A stretch of DNA of 64,000 nucleotides from G963662905 sp965230045 (GTDB taxonomy: Bacteria > Bacteroidota > Bacteroidia > Bacteroidales > WRLA01). The notes under the pieces are model-generated. The model worked only from the letters and a program-made list of their open reading frames with translations, was not told the DNA's origin and did not search any database. The stretch is from the NCBI GenBank assembly GCA_965230045.1, contig OZ245940.1, positions 4,650,001 through 4,714,000 on the forward strand, read 5' to 3'. The position numbers were made by a program, and so were the translations under genes. Positions within the stretch are counted from its first letter, which is position 1. The number at the start of each line of letters is the position of its first letter. Shown here piece after piece: positions 1 through 9,591 of this stretch.

Positions 1-1580
1 TCATCGCTGTATTCAAAGGTTTTGATTTCTTCGATCAGAGCTTTTTTCGCTGCAAGGTTCTCTTTTTCATTATCGCGTTGGGATTTAAAATGCTGATCTT
101 TAGCACTGAAAAACTCATCACAGGCAGCACGGAAACGTTTCCAGATTTTATCGGAGTGCTTGCGTGGTACCGGTCCGATTTTTTTCCATTCTTCCTGAAG
201 TTTTATCAATGCGCTGGTAGTTGCCTTCCAGTCAATACTCTCTTTTAGAGCCTCTGCCTGGTTTACCAAATCGAGTTTCAGGTTGTAGTTATCCACCTGT
301 TGCTCTTTAATTTTGCTAAAGAAATCCTTTTTACCGGAAAAGAAAGTATCAAGATAGGTCTTAAAACGCTCCCAAACTTCATCATTTACTTTGCGGGGGG
401 CTGGGCCAATGGTTTTCCATATTTTGAGAAGCTCATTCACCTGATCTGTAGCCTGTTGCCATTGTTTGATGGTTTCAAGTTTCTGTGATATAGCTTCTTC
501 AGCCTTTTCACACAGCGCCTGTTTCGCTTCAAAATTGCTTTGCAGCTCATTATGGAGTTTTTCATAATGTTCGCGCCTGCGTTGGTTTATTTTATCTGTG
601 GCCGCTTTAAACCGATCCCAGATTTCATCTTTTTTATCTTGTGGAACAGGGCCTATTTCTTTCCATTCCTGATGGTACTGCTGCAGTGCTTTGAAAGATT
701 TTGTAATGGAATTTTCGAGCAGCAGTTCTTCTGCTTTTTCACAAAGCTCCACTTTATTCTCAAGGTTCTTTTTAAGATCAAGGTCTTTTAGCTCTTTGCT
801 GATTTTTACCTTATCAAAAAACTTCTCCACAAGAAAATGATAATTTGCCCAAAGGTCAGAAACTTCAGCTTTTGGCACCATACCAATTGCTTTCCATTGA
901 TCCTGAAGTTCTTTAAAATTATCGTAGGTAGCTTTCAGGGTTTCATCCGATGCGATAAGCTCACGTAGTTTTTCAAGGATATCCTTCTTTTTGTTCAGGT
1001 TATCCTGCTTGATTTTCTCCTGATCGGCCTGATATGAGAATTTTTTTTCTTTATAAAGCCCAAAAGTAGCGCGGAATTTTTCTTCCAAAGGATCATCTCC
1101 CTTTTGATAAGATTCTTTCTCTCCACCTGCTTCCAGGTATTTCATATAATGCTCCTGGTGCTCTTTCTTGGTTTTGCCAAGGAAAGCTACTTTTATGAGC
1201 GCCACTTTGGTTTTAATTTTCAGGATGTCGCCTTCTTCAATGAGCTCCTGAAGCCTTTCAACAAGTTCCTCACGCGTTTTTGATTCAAAATCTTCATCGT
1301 CTTCCTCCTCAGCGTTTTCATCATCGTCAGAATCTTCATCTTCAGAATCTTCAACAAGTTCGTTTTCTGTTGCAGTATCAGCATTTGCTGATTCTTCTAC
1401 AGTTCCCTTAGTTTCTTCAAGGGGGGCCTCAATTGTTTCTGTTTCTTCTGCGGATTCCTTTTCGGATGTTACATCTGCCTGGGCTTCAACATTTTCCTGG
1501 GTTTCTTCTGAAACCGGGTTCTTCGCCTGATTCTGCATAGCTTCCTCAGGTTCCTGATTGGTAAGCTCTTTATTTTCCAT
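1..1580 (-). CDS. DUF349 repeat protein (3' end outside window)
   Basis: The reading frame is open on the minus strand from an ATG at 1578-1580 to the window edge, giving about 526 residues without a stop. The first ~90 residues are very acidic (runs of Glu/Asp with Gln). After that come several repeats of ~70-75 residues with the recurring pattern W-K-x-I-G-x-V-P then W-x-R-F-K/R, which is the DUF349 signature. At least four repeats are visible. The protein is helical and probably coiled coil, with no signal peptide or membrane segment, so it is likely cytoplasmic. The family is widespread in Bacteroidota and has no assigned biochemical role. The C-terminus lies beyond base 1, so full length is unknown. 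Confidence 0.85.
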   Translation of the reverse strand, partial: MENKELTNQEPEEAMQNQAKNPVSEETQENVEAQADVTSEKESAEETETIEAPLEETKGTVEESANADTATENELVEDSEDEDSDDDENAEEEDDEDFESKTREELVERLQELIEEGDILKIKTKVALIKVAFLGKTKKEHQEHYMKYLEAGGEKESYQKGDDPLEEKFRATFGLYKEKKFSYQADQEKIKQDNLNKKKDILEKLRELIASDETLKATYDNFKELQDQWKAIGMVPKAEVSDLWANYHFLVEKFFDKVKISKELKDLDLKKNLENKVELCEKAEELLLENSITKSFKALQQYHQEWKEIGPVPQDKKDEIWDRFKAATDKINQRRREHYEKLHNELQSNFEAKQALCEKAEEAISQKLETIKQWQQATDQVNELLKIWKTIGPAPRKVNDEVWERFKTYLDTFFSGKKDFFSKIKEQQVDNYNLKLDLVNQAEALKESIDWKATTSALIKLQEEWKKIGPVPRKHSDKIWKRFRAACDEFFSAKDQHFKSQRDNEKENLAAKKALIEEIKTFEYSD

Positions 1581-1753
1581 TGAAATAAAAAGAAAGGTTA
1601 ATACTAAAAATTATTTTGTGCTTCAATCTGTTCAGTTATGACACATTTTACTGATTTCTAAGCCACTATTAACTTAGGGACTGCAAAAATAAAAATTATC
1701 CCCTATTTACATAAGGTTTTCAATAAAATTACGCAACCAACTGGCTGAAAATT

Positions 1754-1792
1754 AAAAAAGACACCGGCATCGCGCAATAGGACACCGGTATC
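1754..1792 (-). terminator. Rho-independent terminator of the aminotransferase gene
   Basis: On the minus strand GATACCGG pairs with CCGGTGTC (8 bp, one G-T pair) and is followed directly by six T. It lies just downstream of the aminotransferase stop codon at 1802-1804. Confidence 0.7.
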
Positions 1793-1801
1793 AGTTTTAC
1801 A

Positions 1802-3004
1802 TTATGATAATTTCCTGCCCGGATAAACCTTTAAGGCTTCATCAAGGCAATGCATTGATTTTTTCAGGTCTTCGGTATTCAACACATAGCTGATACGTAC
1901 CTCATTTTTACCGGCTCCTTCAGTAGCATAAAATCCTGTGGCAGGAGCCATCATTACGGTTTGATTTTCGTAATTGAAATCTTCGAGCAGCCATTGACAG
2001 AATTTATCTGCATCATCTATCGGGAGCGATGCCACAACATAAAATGCGCCTTTGGGGTTAGGGCAGAAAGCGCCTTCCATTTTATTGATTTCTTCAACAA
2101 CCACATTCCTGCGCTTGAGGTATTCATCCATAACCCCTTTGAAATATTCATCGGGAGTATTGAGCGCTGCTTCGGCGGCAACCTGGCCAAAAGAAGGCGG
2201 GCTGAGACGTGCCTGAGCAAATTTCATGGCTGTTGCCATAACTTCCTTATTGCGGCAGATCATTGCGCCAATGCGGAAACCACAGGCGCTGTAACGCTTC
2301 GAAACAGAATCGATCAAAATTACATTGTCTTCAATTCCTTCAAGGTTCATGACGCTATGGTGCTCATGGCCATCATAGCAAAATTCACGATAAACCTCAT
2401 CGGCATAAAGGTAAAGGTCGTATTTCTGAACCAGCTGGCGAAGCACCTCAATTTCCTCTTTCGAATACAGGTATCCTGTAGGATTATTTGGGTTGCAAAC
2501 CATAATCCCTTTGGTTTTTGGATTGATCACCTTTTCAAATTCCGAAATCGGCGGCAAAGCAAAACCATCTTTGATACTGGAAGGAATTGGACGAACAACT
2601 ACTCCGGCATTGATAGCAAAGCCATTGTAGTTGGCATAAAAGGGCTCAGGAATAATAATTTCATCGCCCGGATCCATAGTAGATTGAAATGCAAATAAAA
2701 TTGCTTCGGACGCTCCGGCTGCAATAATGATCTGATCGGGGGTAATATCAATACCTACGCTTTTGTAGTAATCTACCAGTTTTTCACGGTAAGACAAATT
2801 TCCCGCCGAATGGCTGTAAGCAACAACCTGATCTTTATAATTGTGGATGGCATCAAGGGCAACCTTTGGTGTAGGTATATCCGGTTGACCAATGTTCAGG
2901 TGATAAACATGAACGCCACGTTTTTTAGCTGCTTCAGCATAAGGAACCAGCTTACGGATTGGTGATGAGGGCATCATTGCGCCCTTTTTCGAAATTTTTG
3001 GCAT
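1802..3004 (-). CDS. PLP-dependent aspartate/aromatic aminotransferase family (class I/II)
   Basis: A fold-type I aminotransferase of 400 residues, the usual length for the AspC-like family. The sequence shows the N-terminal substrate-loop region (NIGQPDIPTP), the cofactor-binding NPNNPTG motif, YADEVY, and SVSKRYSACGFRIG around the Schiff-base lysine, so it should transfer amino groups with pyridoxal phosphate in the cytosol. The exact amino acid substrate cannot be read from sequence. The frame can be extended to 3094, but the extra 30 residues are atypical and would run over the terminator of the upstream gene. ATG 3004, beginning MPKISKKG as in relatives, is preferred. Confidence 0.9.
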   Translation of the reverse strand: MPKISKKGAMMPSSPIRKLVPYAEAAKKRGVHVYHLNIGQPDIPTPKVALDAIHNYKDQVVAYSHSAGNLSYREKLVDYYKSVGIDITPDQIIIAAGASEAILFAFQSTMDPGDEIIIPEPFYANYNGFAINAGVVVRPIPSSIKDGFALPPISEFEKVINPKTKGIMVCNPNNPTGYLYSKEEIEVLRQLVQKYDLYLYADEVYREFCYDGHEHHSVMNLEGIEDNVILIDSVSKRYSACGFRIGAMICRNKEVMATAMKFAQARLSPPSFGQVAAEAALNTPDEYFKGVMDEYLKRRNVVVEEINKMEGAFCPNPKGAFYVVASLPIDDADKFCQWLLEDFNYENQTVMMAPATGFYATEGAGKNEVRISYVLNTEDLKKSMHCLDEALKVYPGRKLS

Positions 3005-3054
3005 ATAATAGCGTATTTTGAGACAACAAAAAAAGGTCTGAAATTTATGTTCAA

Positions 3055-3082
3055 AATAAAAATCCCGGCATAAAAGCCGGGA
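3055..3082 (-). terminator. Terminator after the DUF1573 gene
   Basis: On the minus strand TCCCGGC, a short loop and GCCGGGA are followed by TTTTTATTTT. It separates the DUF1573 gene from the aminotransferase and argues against an upstream start for the latter. Confidence 0.7.
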
Positions 3083-3129
3083 CAAATTTTGCAATAATTT
3101 AATTATAAACCTAATTTTTTTAAGGCATC

Positions 3130-3591
3130 TTAATCCACACTTCCGGCAGCCTGATTTTTCTGAGGCATAGCATCCTGTGGCGGATTGATCACTTTTCCTT
3201 TAATGCGCAGGACCACGGGTGAATTTTTTGCATTTGAATAAACTGTGATGCTTTTGTTGATGACCCCCAAACGATTGGTGGCATACTTCACATAAATGGT
3301 ATCGTTTTGCCCTGGAAGAATCGGGTTGCGCGGCCATTTTGGCACAGTACAGCCACAGGAGCTGCGCACATTGGAAAGGATCAAAGGCTCTTTACCGGTG
3401 TTCTGAAACGCAAAATAACTTTGGCCGTCGCCGTTTTTGTAAATAGTACCATAATCCCATACTGGTGTCCCGTTTGTGATCAGTTGTTCGTCAAACTGGA
3501 TCTCCGGAGCAGTTTTGCTTTCTGCTGCCTCTTGTGCATAAGCTCCAAAACCCATCATAGCAATCGCAAGAATTAAAACAATTCGCTTCAT
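3130..3591 (-). CDS. Exported DUF1573 protein
   Basis: A 153-residue exported protein. Residues 1-19 form a signal peptide ending A-Y-A before Gln. The rest is one beta-rich domain with the DUF1573 hallmarks: a W-D-Y-G-T-I start, F-x-F-x-N-x-G-x-x-P-L, SSCGCTVP with a Cys-x-Cys pair, and a final beta strand V-V-L-R-I-K-G. DUF1573 resembles immunoglobulin-like domains of periplasmic or surface proteins. Its role is unknown. A promoter of Bacteroidota type lies ~110 bp upstream and a terminator follows, so it is probably a single-gene unit. Confidence 0.88.
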   Translation of the reverse strand: MKRIVLILAIAMMGFGAYAQEAAESKTAPEIQFDEQLITNGTPVWDYGTIYKNGDGQSYFAFQNTGKEPLILSNVRSSCGCTVPKWPRNPILPGQNDTIYVKYATNRLGVINKSITVYSNAKNSPVVLRIKGKVINPPQDAMPQKNQAAGSVD

Positions 3592-3701
3592 ATGTTTGTA
3601 ATTTTAATGTTCGCCCAAAACAACAACTGCATCAAAAGCTTAACACAGATATTGTTCCGGAGATTTAACTAAATTTTATGTGCATTTATAATAATATGTG
3701 G

Positions 3702-3734
3702 CAAATGTAACAAATCTGTTTGAATAAAATCAAA
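3702..3734 (-). promoter_or_regulatory. Bacteroidota-type promoter for the DUF1573 gene
   Basis: On the minus strand TTTG (3731-3734), a 21-bp spacer and TACATTTG (3702-3709) match the -33 TTTG and -7 TAnnTTTG consensus. The implied 5' leader is ~105 nt. Confidence 0.55.
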
Positions 3735-3838
3735 TAGCAGCGCTAACAAATTACCAAACAGCGTAACTACAAAAACCATGCAAAACATTTTCGGCAGCAC
3801 AATTTAATTTTTCTTAAATTAGCAGAAAACTAAACTAA

Positions 3839-4351
3839 ATGCGCATGAACTTAAGCAAGCTTAGCATTCTCTGCATGATTGCCATTATAATAGCATCCTG
3901 CAATAATCCTCAAAAAACTACTGTGACACCGCCACAAAAAACAGCACAGCTGAGCCGTCCCGACTTTGTTATTTACCGGACAAAAGGAAATTATAATGAG
4001 TTGGTTCCCGTACAGCTGAACGCTGAAAAAAACAAAATCGTTTCTTATCCGGCTGTCCGTGATATTCAAAATGCCAAAATGCCTGAAAAACTGGCCGACG
4101 GCTTCCTGCTCGACCACAGAGGCATCCATAAAAATACAGCTTTTTTAGATTATACATATCAGGAATACAGCCGTTTAGGCAAAACACCTCCTACCGACAG
4201 CCTTTTTGCGCATATCAAAGACGCAGATCCTTTTGAAATCATGTTTATCTGTCCTCAGGACAAAGCGCCAAATGATGACCTGCTTCATTTTTTCAATGAA
4301 GCCATCATCAACAAGCAAACCAAAGAGCTGTTTATTCAAGTGATTCCCTAA
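3839..4351 (+). CDS. Predicted lipoprotein, first gene of the transporter unit
   Basis: 170 residues with a lipoprotein signal: a basic start, a hydrophobic stretch and a lipobox I-A-S-C ending at Cys21. The mature part has no repeat or membrane segment and I do not recognise a family. A second in-frame ATG two codons later is equally possible as the start. The stop is only 16 bases before the giant transporter gene on the same strand, so co-transcription is likely, which suggests an envelope partner of the transporter or channel. That link is inferred from position only. Confidence 0.75.
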   Translation: MRMNLSKLSILCMIAIIIASCNNPQKTTVTPPQKTAQLSRPDFVIYRTKGNYNELVPVQLNAEKNKIVSYPAVRDIQNAKMPEKLADGFLLDHRGIHKNTAFLDYTYQEYSRLGKTPPTDSLFAHIKDADPFEIMFICPQDKAPNDDLLHFFNEAIINKQTKELFIQVIP

Positions 4352-4367
4352 ACCTTAAAATACGGAT

Positions 4368-7300
4368 ATGCCCGGAGCACCCAAAAAATTCAACACCTTT
4401 GCCGGGGTTTTTACACCCTCCGTCCTGACTATTCTTGGCGTAATCATGTATATGCGTCTGGGGTGGGTTGTCGCCCAATCGGGATTAATTGCCGCAATAG
4501 CCATAATCGTAATTGCACACATTATTTCGGTTTCCACCGGACTCAGCATTTCCAGCATTGCCACCGACAAAAAAATTAAAACCGGAGGCATTTATTATAT
4601 GCTGTCGCGAAGTCTGGGCCTTCCGATTGGAGGCGCCATCGGGATAACCCTTTTTGTGGGCACGGCATTGAGCATATCGCTTTACATCATTGGTTTTTGC
4701 GAAAGTTTTCTGGGCATTGAAGCAATCAGTGACTTCCTTGGGATGGAAATCAGTGTTGATAATTTCCGGATATTAGGGACAATAGTTATCATCATTTTGG
4801 TCATTCTGGCATTTATCAGCACTTCCCTGGCTTTAAAAACACAGTTTTTTATCCTGATTGCTATTGTGTTGTCCATCGTATCGGTGGTTGTGGGTATGTT
4901 TACCGGCCTTGGCGGGATGCCCGAAACAGCATCAATTGCACCTTTTCGTGAGCACGTTCCTTTTGAGGTAATTTTTGCCATATTTTTTCCGGCCGTTACA
5001 GGCTTTACAGCCGGCGTGGCCATGTCGGGCGACCTCAAAAACCCTAAAAAATCCATTCCAACGGGCACGATGCTCAGTATCGGCGTTGGGCTCCTGGTTT
5101 ATGTCGGACTGGCATTTGGGCTGGCCTATTTTGTAGATCGTGAGCTGATGCTGGAAGACAATAACTTCATGATGAAAATTGCCTGGTTCAGTCCGTTTTT
5201 GGTAGCCGGTATTTGGGGCGCAACTTTATCATCCGCATTAGGTGGCATACTTGGCGGCCCAAGGATTTTGCAGGCCATCAGCCAGGATAAAATCACGCCC
5301 GGTATTTTTGGCAAAGGCTATGGAGCCAATAACGAACCGCGCAACGCATTGATTTTCACTTTTGTTTTGGCAGAAGCCGGCATCCTTATCGGCGAACTTG
5401 ATGTTATTGCGCGCATTGTGTCTATGTTTTATATCGCAGCCTACGGCTTTATCAACCTGGCCTACACCCTTGAAAGCTGGGCCAGTAGCGATTTTCGCCC
5501 TACATTTAAAATTCCGGTTTGGATCGGAATCCTTGGATTTGTTGCCAGCATCATCGTAATGTTCAAAATTGATACGCTGGCCATGTTTATGGCTTTCATT
5601 TTCCTGGCGGGAATTTTCTTTATCCTGAAACGCAAGGAAATGAGCCTCGAATTTGGCGATGTATGGCAAAGTGTGCGTGCATCTATTTTACGGACTGTGC
5701 TGCATAAAATGGACCGCAGCGGACTGGAAGAACGCAACTGGAAACCCAATATCATGCTTTTTTCGGGAGGTTCAAAATCGCGGAAGCACTTAGTCAGTTT
5801 TGGGAAACAACTTAGTGGCCGCCAGGGTTTTATATCAAATTTTGATTTAATCGAAAGAAAAGACGAAGGCGTTTTTCCAAAGCACGAACAAGCACAAAAA
5901 CCTGAGAAAGAAGAAGATATAGAAGGCGTTTTTACCCGGAAACACACATGTACCAATATTTATGATGGAATTGAGACCATTGCATCGACCTATGGTTTTG
6001 CCGGAGTAGAACCCAATACAGTATTACTCGGTTGGGCACGGCAATCGACTGATCCTTTGCGCTTTATTAAAATGCTGCGCAAACTCGACGATCTGGACCT
6101 GAACATCTTGATGGTGGATTACGACAAAAAGCGGAAGTTTGGGCAATATCAAAATATTGATATCTGGTGGCGCGGCACAGGCCATAATGGCAACCTGGCC
6201 CTAACCCTGGCCAAATTCTTACTGTCATCACCCTTGTGGCGCAACGCAAAATTACGGCTGCTTCTGGTAAATCCGGTGAACGAAGAACGCGACCATATCA
6301 TCAGCAAGGCACGTGAAGTACTCAACAATATGCGCATGCATGCCGAAATAAAAGTACTGAACAATCAAATTGAGCAAAAACCTTTCTACGAAATCATTGA
6401 AGCCGAATCCACTTACAGCGACCTGATATTCATGGGATTGCCCGACATCATGGAAGGCAGTGAAAAAGACTTCATCAGGGAAACAAACCAGCTCTGCCAG
6501 AAAATCGGTACTGTTGTTTTGGTAAAAGCATCATCACGGCATAAAAACCTGCAAATCGGGCTGATCGAAACCCCAACGGTCAAAACCAATAAAATGCAGG
6601 CCGTTGCTTCATTGCAGGTGCAAATACCCGACCTAAAAAAATCACGATTTGAACGAATAACTATTGCCGAAGAACTCGCCTTGGCCGATTTGCATGAAAA
6701 ACAGGAAAAAGCATTCCAGCTTTTCTTTAGCCCCTACCTGCTTCTTTTCCAGCAGATGAACCTCGAAATCCAACGCTTATCGGGCAAAAGCCTTTCCTAT
6801 CTGAACATTAAAACCCAACAAGGCGAAAGCGAGATAAACAGATCATTTTTGAGACGCTTCCATGCAAACCTGCTCAAAAAAATCAGTCAGATTATCAGCA
6901 AGCACAGCCAGGAAGAACTCGTACAATTCCAAAAATATTTTGAAGAGGCCGCAGCATTGCTCAGCAGCAGTTGCACACACCTGCCCACTTACTTTCCCGA
7001 AAAAATAAAATTCAAATACGATTTAGCTGAGCTGGAAATAAAAAACAACGACAGCCGCTTCATAACTTTTGAGAAAAAAATACGCAAAACACTCATCAGC
7101 AAAGGATTATGGGTCAATGGAAATGTTTTATCTGCCGAATTGGCCCAACAGCTTTTACCTGATTCCTATGCCGATTTCATGATGCGCACATACAAGCGCT
7201 TTGGTTTTATTAATGTGCAGATCATTTTGGAATCGCGAAAAGCCATTCAGGAAATTTCTGCATTATTTACTAAGGCTTATCTCACCGGTGACGATCAAAA

Positions 7301-9545
7301 AACAGATTTAGCATCACTGGAATCCAAAATCAGCCAAATTATAAACGAGCAAATAAACCTTATTCAAAAATCCGAATCAGATTTCCACAACTACATCAAA
7401 GCAGGCAATATCCGGATTTTCAACAAACTAAATACAAACTTAGAAGGCTATCGACCCAACCGCAAAATTATTGAGTCCGAAGAACCCGGGCAAACCCTTG
7501 CCAAATTGCAGGCACTTTCCGAAATTCCCGGATTATGGTCAAAAAACCAGAGTATCCTGCTTAATGCCAGTATCCTGGAAATTCAAATCACCAATGTAAA
7601 AGTGCATCTGCTCGACTTATTTGGCAACCTAAGCACAAAAATCACTGCACTTTTTGAACATGCGTGCTTAAGCACTTTAGAAAGCCTTAAAAATGAGCTA
7701 AAAAGGCTCGACAATACAGATGAGAAGGGCTTGAATGATTTTACCTTTGAGCTGCCGGTAATTTCGCCGGAGAGCACCCGGATGCAGGTCAATGAGCTTT
7801 TGGAAAATGTTACGGGCAAAATCCAGTTTCTTTTAAAAGATTTCCCGGAGCAATCCGAATTATTTGAAAACGAATCATTTGACGCATTCGATAAGAATCA
7901 GTTCAATGATATACAAACAGTTAAAGTACGTGTTTTCAAACTCATTGAATACATTATTCAACGTGAGCTTGTAGAGCCGGTTCAGCGCATCATCCAGGAG
8001 CTGCCCGAAAAAACAACCCGCTTCCGCAAAGAAGCCCGCGATATTGTAAACCTGATCAGCTTTTCCGGTGATGACCAAAATCCCGAAAATGCCAGCATCA
8101 ATAAGCATGTATTGCTGAAAGACCAAAATAACAGACTTTCCGAACTGCTTTCTGAAGCAAGGGAATTCCACAGCACATTGCGGCTGATCATTCAGGAGCG
8201 CCTGAACACAATAGACAATCGCTTAAACAACAACTCTTTAGCCGATAAGTCTGAGGCCGGATTGCAGGAATACATACGTAAGCAGGAGTCGAAGCGGAAA
8301 ATGCAGAACATTGATCTCTGGAACAAAAAAATACGTTCCGGAATTGGCCATCAAATGAATCAGCTTTGGTACCGCCAAAGCAAGGGGCAATTGCTGAGCC
8401 TAAGGCTGAAAGAGCAATCGGGACAAAAGGGGCGCGGCATAGAAACCGCTTTGGCATTGCATGAAAAAGCAGCCCCAAAAACCGAAATCAGCAAAAGCCT
8501 GCCCTACTACTACCAGCAACTGTTTTTAAACCAAAACCTCTATCTCGAAGAATATTTTGTAGGGCGCAGGCGCGAAATGGCAAAAGCCCATCAAATCCTG
8601 AAGCAATATAAAAACGGTTTTAAAGGCGGGCTGCTTATTAGTGGCAAGGCAAACTCGGGCAAGAGCTTTTTTGCTACACATTTTTGCCAGCAAAATTTCA
8701 ACAGCGAACATATTTTCTTCATCAAACCACCTGTAGGCGGTTCGGTCAGTCTATACGATTTCCGTTCGCAAATTGAAGAGTCCTTTGGCATAAAAGGAAG
8801 TCCCCGCTCCATTTTCCAGCAAATACCGGCCAATAGCGTTGTGGTTTTTGATGATATTGAGCTCTGGTGGGAAAAAACCAATGCCCTTGACGAAATAATT
8901 CAACTGATCCTCAAATTAATTGATGAATTCTCTTTCCGAACCTTTTTTGTTGCCGTGTGCAATAATACAGCCGGCCAGCATCTAAGTAAATACATGAATA
9001 TCAACGATTACTTCCTGGGCAGCATCAATATGGAGCCAATGAATGCCGAAGAGCTACACGAAGCAATCATTCGCCGCCACAAATCGGGACACCTGAAATT
9101 TGTAATTGCTGGAAAGCAGGAAGAATTTTTCAGGGCATGGGATTATGCACGCTTCTTTTCGCGTTTGTTTGCTATCTCAGGAGGCAATATTGGAAACAGC
9201 TTAACGCAATGGATCAGCAGCATTCAAAAATATGAAAACAACCGCATTTTCCTGAATCCGCCCGCATCCTTGCCCGAATTGCAATTATCTGATTTTGAAT
9301 ATTCTTTATACCCGCTTCTGATCCAGTTCCTGTTGCACAAGCATGCCGATACCGGGAAAATCGCCCGCCTGATGCTTGTAAAACCAGGACAAAAGGAAGA
9401 CATCCTGCAAAAAATCAGGGCACTCAAGAGGGCAGGAATTTTAAAAGCTGTTGGAAAAAATGAAAATGACGATGTGGTTTATGCTATCGATGCGTATATT
9501 TTCCCTTTGATTGAGCATATGCTCAGTGAAAAAGAAATCATCTAA
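4368..9545 (+). CDS. SLC12-type cation-chloride cotransporter fused to a C-terminal AAA+/STAND-like ATPase
   Basis: 1725 residues, far longer than ordinary bacterial SLC12 homologues. Residues ~10-430 are the membrane transporter: the first helix (TILGVIMYMRLGWVV), GGIYYMLSRSLG, and FFPAVTGFTAGVAMSGDL match cation-chloride cotransporters of the APC fold. Residues ~440-720 match the SLC12 cytosolic domain, including IDIWW at ~597. Residues ~720-1380 are charged, helical and not recognised. From ~1395 (FVGRRREM) an ATPase module follows: Walker A G1426-KANSGKS-1433, Walker B VVVFDD with D1496 and E1498, and a sensor-like Asn pair at 1532-1533. The last ~65 residues look like a winged helix. It should move ions across the inner membrane with a large cytosolic ATPase. 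Gating by ATP is inference. It sits between a lipoprotein gene and an MscS gene (46-bp gap). Confidence 0.9.
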   Translation: MPGAPKKFNTFAGVFTPSVLTILGVIMYMRLGWVVAQSGLIAAIAIIVIAHIISVSTGLSISSIATDKKIKTGGIYYMLSRSLGLPIGGAIGITLFVGTALSISLYIIGFCESFLGIEAISDFLGMEISVDNFRILGTIVIIILVILAFISTSLALKTQFFILIAIVLSIVSVVVGMFTGLGGMPETASIAPFREHVPFEVIFAIFFPAVTGFTAGVAMSGDLKNPKKSIPTGTMLSIGVGLLVYVGLAFGLAYFVDRELMLEDNNFMMKIAWFSPFLVAGIWGATLSSALGGILGGPRILQAISQDKITPGIFGKGYGANNEPRNALIFTFVLAEAGILIGELDVIARIVSMFYIAAYGFINLAYTLESWASSDFRPTFKIPVWIGILGFVASIIVMFKIDTLAMFMAFIFLAGIFFILKRKEMSLEFGDVWQSVRASILRTVLHKMDRSGLEERNWKPNIMLFSGGSKSRKHLVSFGKQLSGRQGFISNFDLIERKDEGVFPKHEQAQKPEKEEDIEGVFTRKHTCTNIYDGIETIASTYGFAGVEPNTVLLGWARQSTDPLRFIKMLRKLDDLDLNILMVDYDKKRKFGQYQNIDIWWRGTGHNGNLALTLAKFLLSSPLWRNAKLRLLLVNPVNEERDHIISKAREVLNNMRMHAEIKVLNNQIEQKPFYEIIEAESTYSDLIFMGLPDIMEGSEKDFIRETNQLCQKIGTVVLVKASSRHKNLQIGLIETPTVKTNKMQAVASLQVQIPDLKKSRFERITIAEELALADLHEKQEKAFQLFFSPYLLLFQQMNLEIQRLSGKSLSYLNIKTQQGESEINRSFLRRFHANLLKKISQIISKHSQEELVQFQKYFEEAAALLSSSCTHLPTYFPEKIKFKYDLAELEIKNNDSRFITFEKKIRKTLISKGLWVNGNVLSAELAQQLLPDSYADFMMRTYKRFGFINVQIILESRKAIQEISALFTKAYLTGDDQKTDLASLESKISQIINEQINLIQKSESDFHNYIKAGNIRIFNKLNTNLEGYRPNRKIIESEEPGQTLAKLQALSEIPGLWSKNQSILLNASILEIQITNVKVHLLDLFGNLSTKITALFEHACLSTLESLKNELKRLDNTDEKGLNDFTFELPVISPESTRMQVNELLENVTGKIQFLLKDFPEQSELFENESFDAFDKNQFNDIQTVKVRVFKLIEYIIQRELVEPVQRIIQELPEKTTRFRKEARDIVNLISFSGDDQNPENASINKHVLLKDQNNRLSELLSEAREFHSTLRLIIQERLNTIDNRLNNNSLADKSEAGLQEYIRKQESKRKMQNIDLWNKKIRSGIGHQMNQLWYRQSKGQLLSLRLKEQSGQKGRGIETALALHEKAAPKTEISKSLPYYYQQLFLNQNLYLEEYFVGRRREMAKAHQILKQYKNGFKGGLLISGKANSGKSFFATHFCQQNFNSEHIFFIKPPVGGSVSLYDFRSQIEESFGIKGSPRSIFQQIPANSVVVFDDIELWWEKTNALDEIIQLILKLIDEFSFRTFFVAVCNNTAGQHLSKYMNINDYFLGSINMEPMNAEELHEAIIRRHKSGHLKFVIAGKQEEFFRAWDYARFFSRLFAISGGNIGNSLTQWISSIQKYENNRIFLNPPASLPELQLSDFEYSLYPLLIQFLLHKHADTGKIARLMLVKPGQKEDILQKIRALKRAGILKAVGKNENDDVVYAIDAYIFPLIEHMLSEKEII

Positions 9546-9591
9546 AATTAGAATGTAAAGCCCTAACATTAAGGAAAAACACAATAAATCT

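Noticed and set aside
1961..2698. 245-codon plus-strand ORF inside the aminotransferase gene
   Set aside because: It is antisense to a clear enzyme gene in which every motif is intact; the codon pattern is that of a mirror frame.
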